A DNA stretch of 18,097 nucleotides, from positions 1 through 18,097 of the forward strand of contig JBAROU010000227.1 of assembly GCA_049642385.1 (NCBI GenBank), read 5' to 3'. The notes under the pieces were generated by a model. It had not been told where the DNA came from. It made no database searches and worked only from the letters and a program-made list of their open reading frames with translations. Every line of letters starts with the position of its first letter. Positions within the stretch are counted from its first letter, which is position 1. The translations under genes and the position numbers were made by a program. Below are positions 13,165 through 18,097 of this stretch, in pieces. The DNA comes from JBAROU01 sp049642385. GTDB taxonomy: Bacteria; Chloroflexota; Dehalococcoidia; DSTF01; RBG-16-68-14.

Positions 13165-13545
13165 TCACTTCTTCGGGCAGTAGGCGGGGTTGTTGTGGAA
13201 ATCGCTTCCGCATCCGCAGATCTGAGCCCCTTGAAACCCGTTGCACTCGCAGTCGCAGCAGGTGATCCCGGCGGTGACCCAGCAGCCGGAGGCGTAGCAG
13301 CACTGGCTAAAAATACACGGCTTTGCGCACGTCCCTGCGTCGCTGCACCCATCGCACGGGCAGGCCGGCCCGGGGAAGAAGCATACCGTAGGCACACCCG
13401 CCTTCGTTACGCTCGACTTCGTCAGCGTGCCAGCCGCGGCGCCGAACAGCGCGCCCGTGGCAAGCCCCGCGCCCCGGCCGAACAGGCTCCGCCGCGAGGT
13501 CTTGCGCGCGAGGCCTTCCGTGAACGCCCGCATCGCATCCCTCAT
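13165..13545 (-). CDS. Cys-rich Tat-exported protein C, MauA-like, with two extra cysteines
   Basis: The product has 126 residues with Tat motif TSRRSLFGRGAG and the same hydrophobic stretch as A and B. It is the more diverged copy: 16 cysteines instead of 14, because SQCCYASGCW stands where A and B have NTTWYASGCW. The first Trp is thus replaced by Cys and a second Cys is gained next to it. Only one Trp is left in this core, so a two-Trp cofactor like TTQ cannot form within it. The C-terminus is YCPKK. The ATG at 13545 overlaps the stop of the MauD-like gene (ATGA), with GAGGT upstream, so the two are translationally coupled. Confidence 0.82.
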   Translation of the reverse strand: MRDAMRAFTEGLARKTSRRSLFGRGAGLATGALFGAAAGTLTKSSVTKAGVPTVCFFPGPACPCDGCSDAGTCAKPCIFSQCCYASGCWVTAGITCCDCECNGFQGAQICGCGSDFHNNPAYCPKK

Positions 13546-14156
13546 GAGCGTACCTCGGCGGGATCGATCACCGCCGCGCCGTTCCGGCCGGCCTCGGGGT
13601 TGTGGCGCAGCTCCTCGCCCGCCATGTGGACGAGCATATCGAGGTGCTCGCGGGTGTTCACCAGCCCCTTCGCCAGGATCAGCCCGTCCATGCCGATCAC
13701 GAAGCCAAACGGCGTGACGCGCGCCTGGAACCGGTCGGGTAGGGCGTCATCTGGATGCGCTGCCACCGGTACCTCAATGTTGTGCTCGCTCGCGAAGCGG
13801 CGGGCGTCTTCGACCTCACCGCGACTCAGGAAGAGCACGCGCAGGTCGTCGGCGCGCTCGGCGGCGAAGACGTTGAGATGCGGGATCAGGTTCTTGCAGG
13901 GCGAGCAGTTCGGCGAGCCGAACACCAGCAGCAGGGGCGCGCTCTGGAAGTCGCCCAGCGCGACCGTCTCTCCGGCCAGGCCCGTTGCCGTGAACTGCGG
14001 CGCGCGCTTGCCCACCGCAAGCCCATCGCGTGCGACGCCCTGGGCGGTGCCCAGGTACATCAGGCCGAGCTGTCGCAGTATCAGGAAGATCACCGCGCCT
14101 TGGATCAGAACGATCGCCCACAGCGCGATGTAGCTGGCCAGCCAGGGGCCGCTCAT
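13542..14156 (-). CDS. MauD/TlpA-like membrane-anchored thioredoxin-fold protein
   Basis: The product has 204 residues. One N-terminal membrane span (YIALWAIVLIQGAVIFLIL) anchors an extracytoplasmic AhpC/TlpA-type domain. VGKRAPQFTATGLAGETVAL starts the fold, the redox motif is GSPNCSPCKNLIP (Cys84, Cys87), and VTPFGFVI carries the cis-Pro. MauD proteins of this layout are needed for methylamine dehydrogenase light-chain maturation, presumably as disulfide oxidant or isomerase. Start ATG 14156 overlaps the stop of the MauE-like gene (ATGA), with GAGGAG upstream, and its own stop overlaps the start of Cys-rich gene C. It probably forms disulfides in the three Cys-rich proteins. Confidence 0.9.
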   Translation of the reverse strand: MSGPWLASYIALWAIVLIQGAVIFLILRQLGLMYLGTAQGVARDGLAVGKRAPQFTATGLAGETVALGDFQSAPLLLVFGSPNCSPCKNLIPHLNVFAAERADDLRVLFLSRGEVEDARRFASEHNIEVPVAAHPDDALPDRFQARVTPFGFVIGMDGLILAKGLVNTREHLDMLVHMAGEELRHNPEAGRNGAAVIDPAEVRS

Positions 14157-14809
14157 GTCGCGCTCCTCGCCTCGTCGGCGTGGTGATGGCCGTTCGACTG
14201 GGCGACGCCCGTAATCATCGTGCGCTCACGTTGGCTGAAGATCGCGCGGAACGTCGCCGCCTCAGGCAGCAGGATCAGCACATCGAAGATGACCGCTGCG
14301 ACGAAGACGATCGGCAACACCTCGGTCGCCGACGGTAGGTTCGCGCTCGAACCGAAGAACGCCGCTTCGAGCGATCCGAAGCGGCTCGTGCCGAGCGCGA
14401 CGACCAGCGCCGCGACCGACAGCAACGTCGCGCGCAGTAGCGCCGACCCGCCGATCTGGTCGTTGTGTACAGAGCCGAAGCAGTGACAATCGAAGTGGCG
14501 GCCGCGTGCCATGTTGATGCCGATGGCGATTGCGAAGCTCGCGAACAGCGGCGCCGCAAGCGCTGCGGCTGCGGTCATGCCCAGCCCGATCAGCAGCAGC
14601 GTCCCGAGCGAAAGCTCGATCCACGGCAGCAGCGCCGCGAACGGCCGCTCGATCGCTCCAGGCAGCACCTCGTAGTCCGAAACGGCCGTCCGGCTGCCCT
14701 CGCGGTCAACGAGCTTGGTCACGCCCGCGAGCACGAGGAGCCCTCCCAGCACAAGGCGTAGGAAGAGCTGCACATGGGGCTGATGCAGCGGATCGAAAAT
14801 GTCGCTCAC
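14153..14809 (-). CDS. MauE/DoxX-like redox membrane protein
   Basis: The 218-residue integral membrane protein has about four spans: one at about 13-34, a hydrophobic region at about 56-100, then two more. The loop motif ARGRHFDCHCFGSVHNDQIG, with Cys108 and Cys110, is the hallmark of MauE-like proteins, which pass redox equivalents to MauD. The start is GTG 14809, with GGAAG 7-8 nt upstream, 21 nt after the upstream Tat gene. The stop overlaps the MauD-like start, so E and D are coupled. The operon contains no MauB (large subunit) or MauG in this window. Confidence 0.88.
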   Translation of the reverse strand: MSDIFDPLHQPHVQLFLRLVLGGLLVLAGVTKLVDREGSRTAVSDYEVLPGAIERPFAALLPWIELSLGTLLLIGLGMTAAAALAAPLFASFAIAIGINMARGRHFDCHCFGSVHNDQIGGSALLRATLLSVAALVVALGTSRFGSLEAAFFGSSANLPSATEVLPIVFVAAVIFDVLILLPEAATFRAIFSQRERTMITGVAQSNGHHHADEARSAT

Positions 14810-14830
14810 GACCGCGCTTCCAATGGGCCG

Positions 14831-15742
14831 TTACGCCGTTGCGCTCCGGTAGCCCGTGAGGAACGGCCCGCTTCCGATGCGCATGATGTAGAACCGGCCG
14901 TCCCGTTCGCCCAGCGGCATGTAGCCGGACGCGCTCATGCGAACGAGCGGCAGCGCCGGGTTCTTGTTGTCGAGCAGATCGGACCAGATGGCCCGTTGCG
15001 CGGCGCTAATGATGATCTGGTTGTATTGCACCGTCGCCAGGCGGGCCAGCGCGCGGTCCTCACTCTTGGCGAGCGAGAGCGTTGGTTGCAAACGCTTGGA
15101 AAGCTCATCGCTCGGGTCGAGCATCGTGCCGGACAAGATCGAGAGCGCCGCCCACATTGCCTCCGAGCGGTCGGCGACCTTCGCCAGCTCCTCGCCCGTC
15201 TTGCGGTCCAGCGCCAGGTCAAGCTTCACCTGGCTTGCGTGACCGTTCACGTTCTTCGGTTCGATGACTTCGGTCCGCAGGCCCGACCAGCGCTTGTTCA
15301 TCGCCGAGAAGTGGTCCTGCACCAGGTTCTCTGGATCGTAGCGGAAGCGCGGACGGCTCCAGCTCGTGTTGTTGGTGTAGTACAGCACCTGAGCGAGCTG
15401 CTCTCCGCCGGGAAAGCCATCGAAGAACTGGAGCGCTCCGCGCCACTGCACGCTCTGCGGTCGCTCCCGGATCGCCGCCGCCGCCGGCGCCCAGCAGCAG
15501 ACGTCTTCTAGTTGTCGTGCGAGCGAGCTATCACCCACCGCGTGCGCCGCATCGACAGCCCGCGTCCGCAGGCTACCAATAGCGAACGGCCCGCTGGCCG
15601 GCCCGCCCCCCGTCGCGCTGCCCTCCAGCGACCCGCCCACGGTCGAAGCCGCGTATGAGCGGAGTGGTTCGAGCCTGGTCAGTCCAAGCCCAACCATCGC
15701 TGCGCCGAGCGTCTTTAGGAATCCACGTCGTGTACAAGACAT
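14831..15742 (-). CDS. Tat-exported protein of unknown function, first gene of the Mau-like operon
   Basis: The product has 303 residues. MSCTRRGFLKTLGAAMVGLGL is a clear twin-arginine signal. After a Ser/Gly-rich stretch the mature protein contains a CC pair (about residues 80-85, EDVCCW), NNTSWSRPRFRYDPENL, and a mostly helical C-terminal half with KLDLALDRKTGEELAK and ATVQYNQIIISAAQRAIW. I recognise no family. ATG 15742 has AAGGTGGGGGTG upstream. It is the first of a same-strand chain of seven genes with gaps of 62 nt or less, so it is likely a partner or substrate of the redox machinery. An inverted repeat lies 61 nt upstream of the start. Confidence 0.8.
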   Translation of the reverse strand: MSCTRRGFLKTLGAAMVGLGLTRLEPLRSYAASTVGGSLEGSATGGGPASGPFAIGSLRTRAVDAAHAVGDSSLARQLEDVCCWAPAAAAIRERPQSVQWRGALQFFDGFPGGEQLAQVLYYTNNTSWSRPRFRYDPENLVQDHFSAMNKRWSGLRTEVIEPKNVNGHASQVKLDLALDRKTGEELAKVADRSEAMWAALSILSGTMLDPSDELSKRLQPTLSLAKSEDRALARLATVQYNQIIISAAQRAIWSDLLDNKNPALPLVRMSASGYMPLGERDGRFYIMRIGSGPFLTGYRSATA

Positions 15743-15802
15743 AGGTCACCCCCACCTTGCTGGCTGGTGCTGGCCGTGCTCCCCCATGTTGGCTATAGGA
15801 CG

Positions 15803-15817
15803 ATGGTATTCTACCAT
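15803..15817. promoter_or_regulatory. Palindrome in the divergent intergenic region, possible operator
   Basis: ATGGTA-TTC-TACCAT is a perfect 6-bp inverted repeat with a 3-nt centre. It is in the 223-nt gap between the Mau-like operon and the acyl carrier protein gene. On the minus strand TTGACA lies 7 nt from it (15826-15821), so a bound regulator would cover a likely promoter. I cannot place a good -10 at the right spacing. Confidence 0.35.
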
Positions 15818-15965
15818 AGCTGTCAACGGAAGGACATAATGTAACCTTGCGGCGGCCCGATACTCGGGGTGGCTCCGCGGGGCGGCAGCGCCGGCTGTCT
15901 TACGCAGAGCCTCACCATCTGATAACGTGGGGCGACAGTACCCTATTACCGAAGGGTTGTCCCCC

Positions 15966-16271
15966 TTGCCCGAAGCTGAGCCCCTCACTGAGCAGCGCAT
16001 CAAGGAGATCGTCGCCGACGTGTATATGCGCACCTCCCGCGAACGCTCACTCACCTGGCAGGACATCGGTACTGACACTCCTCTCTATAGTGTCGGAGAA
16101 GAAGACCAAAGCTTGGGCCTCGATTCTCTCGACGCCGTCGAGATCGCGACCGAGCTCGAAGAGGTGTTCGACGTCGTCCTACCCGCTGAAATCGACCCGC
16201 TGGAGGTGCTGACGGTGCGTCAGGTCTTGGTGCTGCTGGAGCGCACCCTCCTGGAGCAGCGCCCGCAGTGA
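15966..16271 (+). CDS. Acyl carrier protein
   Basis: The product is a small acidic helical protein of 101 residues from TTG 15966, chosen because GAAGGG (15951-15956) sits 9 nt upstream; a GTG at 15927 is in frame but has no Shine-Dalgarno. The phosphopantetheine attachment site is SLGLDSLDAVEIATELEE, with the modified Ser at residue 54 from this start. The following helix EVFDVVLPAEI is typical of fatty-acid or type II polyketide carrier proteins. It overlaps the next gene through GTGA, so carrier and ketosynthase-like genes are coupled, which points to a dedicated carrier for that pair rather than housekeeping AcpP. Confidence 0.9.
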   Translation: MPEAEPLTEQRIKEIVADVYMRTSRERSLTWQDIGTDTPLYSVGEEDQSLGLDSLDAVEIATELEEVFDVVLPAEIDPLEVLTVRQVLVLLERTLLEQRPQ

Positions 16272-17326
16272 GCGTCGTCATCACCGGGAGGGGAGTGGTC
16301 TCACCTCTGGGCAACGCCCGGCCCGCGTTCGCCGCCGCCCTTCGCGCAGGTACGCAACCGTGCGCCGCGCCGTTCCCCGGCGGTTCCGATAACGACCCGC
16401 CGCTTTTGCACCTGGCGCCGGCGCTGGAAGGAGCGGATCCTCGTGATGAGCCGCTCACCTCCTTCGTGACCGCCGCCGTGCGCGAGGCGCTCGCGGAGGC
16501 CGGCATCGTCGCTGGCGAGGCGCCTCTGGACGATGTTGGCCTTATCATGAACACCGCGCTCGGCCCGTCCGGCGCGGTCGAGTCCTACCTTGAGCGGCTG
16601 GCCGAGCGCGGGCCTCGCGCTGCCCGGCCGGCCCAGTTCGTCGACACGCTGCTCAGCATGCCCGCCAGCCGCGTCGGCATCGCGCTCAAGCTGCGCGGCT
16701 GCACCGGCGTCGTCGGCGGCAGCAGTGCGTTCGAGATCGCGCTCGACTGGGTGCGTAGTGGTCGCGAGCGAACCGTCGTCGCCGGCGGCGCTGACTGCCT
16801 CTCGCCGAAGTGCCTGCGCCACCATCGCGCGCTCGTTCGGCGCTCCGGCGCGCCGCGCGCCTTGCCCGCGCAGGGTGCAAGCTTTGTCGTCCTCGAGAGC
16901 GCAGAGCGCGCCGCCGAACGCGGCGTCCGCCCGCTCGCCGAGCTGCTGGGCGCTGGCGTCGTCTCCCAGCCCCAGGAGGTTTCGGTGCCCTGGAGCAGCG
17001 ACGATACTGGCGCCGCATTCCACAGCACGATGCGCGCCGCGCTCGCCGACGCGGGCCTCGAAGCGGCCGATGTGGGCGCGGTGGCGCTCGCAGCGGGCGA
17101 CGACGCATCCGAACGAGGAGAGCTGGCTGCGGTGAGAGACGTGCTCGGCGAGGCCCCGACGGTCCTGCGGCCGAAGCGCCTCTTCGGCGAGGCGCTCGCC
17201 GGCAGCGCCGGGCTGGCGCTCCTCGCCGCGCTCGAGCAGGTTGCGCCCGGGAACACCGCGCTGGTGAACGCCTTTGAGCTGGGCGGTACCGTCAGCAGCT
17301 TGGCATTCCAGGCGCGCGCGCCATGA
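16268..17326 (+). CDS. Ketosynthase-like protein without catalytic residues (chain-length-factor-like)
   Basis: The 352-residue protein has the beta-ketoacyl synthase fold: ITGRGVVSPLGNA at the start, a VRSGRERTVVAGGADCLS strand, and GASFVVLESAERA. At the nucleophile position (Cys148 of the next gene's product) it has Val148 in CTGVVGGSSAFE. The usual HGTGT region is replaced by AAGDDASERGE, and the GH of the last motif by GE (KRLFGEALAG). All three catalytic residues are therefore missing, as in chain-length factors and other KS-beta partners of type II synthases. The start GTG 16268 overlaps the ACP stop, and its stop overlaps the next ATG. It is likely the silent half of a heterodimer. Confidence 0.8.
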   Translation: MSVVITGRGVVSPLGNARPAFAAALRAGTQPCAAPFPGGSDNDPPLLHLAPALEGADPRDEPLTSFVTAAVREALAEAGIVAGEAPLDDVGLIMNTALGPSGAVESYLERLAERGPRAARPAQFVDTLLSMPASRVGIALKLRGCTGVVGGSSAFEIALDWVRSGRERTVVAGGADCLSPKCLRHHRALVRRSGAPRALPAQGASFVVLESAERAAERGVRPLAELLGAGVVSQPQEVSVPWSSDDTGAAFHSTMRAALADAGLEAADVGAVALAAGDDASERGELAAVRDVLGEAPTVLRPKRLFGEALAGSAGLALLAALEQVAPGNTALVNAFELGGTVSSLAFQARAP

Positions 17327-18097
17327 CCGCCCCTGAGGTCTACGTCACGGGGCTGGGCATCGTCTCGCCCACCGGCATCGGCAAGCAGGCGTTTCTGGAA
17401 GGCCTCCTCGCCGGCCGACGGCACCTGGGACGTCTGCAAGGACTCGACGTGGAGGGCTTCCGCATCGGCATGGGTGGCGAAGTGGAGCTCGCAAGCAACG
17501 GCGCGAACGCAGGACGCGCCCTCACCTTCGCCCTGCGCGCTGCCCAAGAGGCGCTTGAAGACGCCGCCATCGAGCTGCCGGACGACGCCACGTTCGCCCT
17601 CGGCTCCGGCGCGGGCGAGATGCGCGTGATGGAGGAGAGCCTCAGCCCGCCGGAGGATGCGCTGCTCGACTTGTCCGACCCCCTCCAGGCGCCCAACTCG
17701 ATCACCACAAAACTCGCCCGCCGTCTCGGCCTGCGCGGCCGTCAGATCACGTTCGTCAACGCCTGCGCCGCCGGTGCCCAGGCGATCGCTGTCGCCGCCG
17801 ACCTGATCCGAAGCGGTCGAGCGCAAGTCGCGCTCGCCGGCGGCGTGGAGATCCTCAATCGCATGGTGCTCTCCGGCTTCGAGGCGCTCAGGGCCGTTTC
17901 GAGCGAAGGCCCGCGGCCGTTCGACGCCGACCGCGACGGTATTCAGCTCTCGGAGCTCGCCGCGTTCATCGTCCTCGAGTCGTCCGCCCGCGTGACCGAG
18001 CGTGGCGCTAGCCCCTACGCCCGGTTCGCCGGGTCTGGCGCGAGCGCCGACGCGTTCCCCGTCGTCCGGCCGCACGAGCGCGGCGCCGGCGCGGTGC
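17323..18097 (+). CDS. Beta-ketoacyl synthase (KS-alpha), 5' part, truncated by the window
   Basis: The frame is open from ATG 17323 (overlapping the upstream stop as ATGA) to the end of the window, 258 codons. It begins VYVTGLGIVSPTGIGKQAF, the usual FabF/KS opening. It keeps the active-site Cys148 in FVNACAAGAQAIA and has RPFDADRDGIQLSELAAFIVLE, where the usual GEGAG is changed to SELAA. The catalytic histidines lie beyond the edge. With the ACP and the KS-like gene upstream it forms an ACP/KS-beta/KS-alpha set, typical of type II polyketide or aryl-polyene-like synthesis. The product cannot be named from this window. Confidence 0.9.
   Translation, partial: MTAPEVYVTGLGIVSPTGIGKQAFLEGLLAGRRHLGRLQGLDVEGFRIGMGGEVELASNGANAGRALTFALRAAQEALEDAAIELPDDATFALGSGAGEMRVMEESLSPPEDALLDLSDPLQAPNSITTKLARRLGLRGRQITFVNACAAGAQAIAVAADLIRSGRAQVALAGGVEILNRMVLSGFEALRAVSSEGPRPFDADRDGIQLSELAAFIVLESSARVTERGASPYARFAGSGASADAFPVVRPHERGAGAV

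Noticed and set aside
12401..13545. A true methylamine dehydrogenase light chain with TTQ cofactor
   Set aside because: The domains are too short, C has only one Trp in the core, and no MauB or MauG is present; only a distant resemblance is claimed.
16585..18075. 496-codon minus-strand ORF opposite the ketosynthase genes
   Set aside because: Low-complexity Arg/Ala/Ser-rich antisense frame typical of high-GC coding; the plus-strand KS motifs are clear.

Overview
The window is GC-rich bacterial DNA, densely coded on both strands, with no rRNA, tRNA, CRISPR array or insertion sequence that I can see. It has many exported lipoproteins, twin-arginine (Tat) substrates, a UbiA-type prenyltransferase of the decaprenyl-phosphate phosphoribosyltransferase kind and a sortase-like C-terminal signal. 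Together these suggest an environmental Chloroflexota-like or other monoderm-like lineage; the taxonomic guess is inference only.

Layout. 1-673 (minus): the N-terminal 200 residues of a KAP-family P-loop NTPase, running off the left edge, preceded by a possible 22-codon coupled leader ORF. 777-1664 (plus): folD, whose Shine-Dalgarno lies inside a 9-bp inverted repeat. 1709-3355: two adjacent lipoproteins sharing a domain that recurs in the surface protein at 7931-9727. 3512-4276: an aquaporin. 4315-5158: a fluoride module consisting of a fluoride riboswitch with an overlapping intrinsic terminator, crcB and a DUF190 gene. 5155-7775 (minus): a lipoprotein, the UbiA prenyltransferase, a four-cluster ferredoxin and dut. 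7931-11048 (plus): a 598-residue repeat protein ending in LPQAG plus a membrane segment, a DUF192 lipoprotein and a galactose-binding-like lipoprotein. 11045-11527 (minus): a further lipoprotein. 15966-18097 (plus): an acyl carrier protein, a ketosynthase-like protein lacking its catalytic residues, and a ketosynthase with an intact active-site Cys that runs off the right edge.

The most unusual region is 11550-15742 on the minus strand. In transcription order it holds a Tat-exported protein of unknown function, a MauE-like membrane protein, a MauD/TlpA-like thioredoxin-fold protein with CSPC, three tandem small Tat-exported proteins with 14-16 cysteines each that resemble methylamine dehydrogenase light chain (MauA), and a multi-pass membrane protein. 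Its reading frame is broken by one in-frame TGA exactly where a second cysteine of a CxxC motif would be expected (C-S-A-TGA-G-Y-N). Membrane-protein coding continues on both sides of the TGA, and two back-to-back perfect hairpins follow it, so I propose a CxxU selenoprotein. The set looks like a disulfide-forming and export system like that of mauFED, serving Cys-rich MauA-like substrates. No large dehydrogenase subunit (MauB) or MauG is present in the window.
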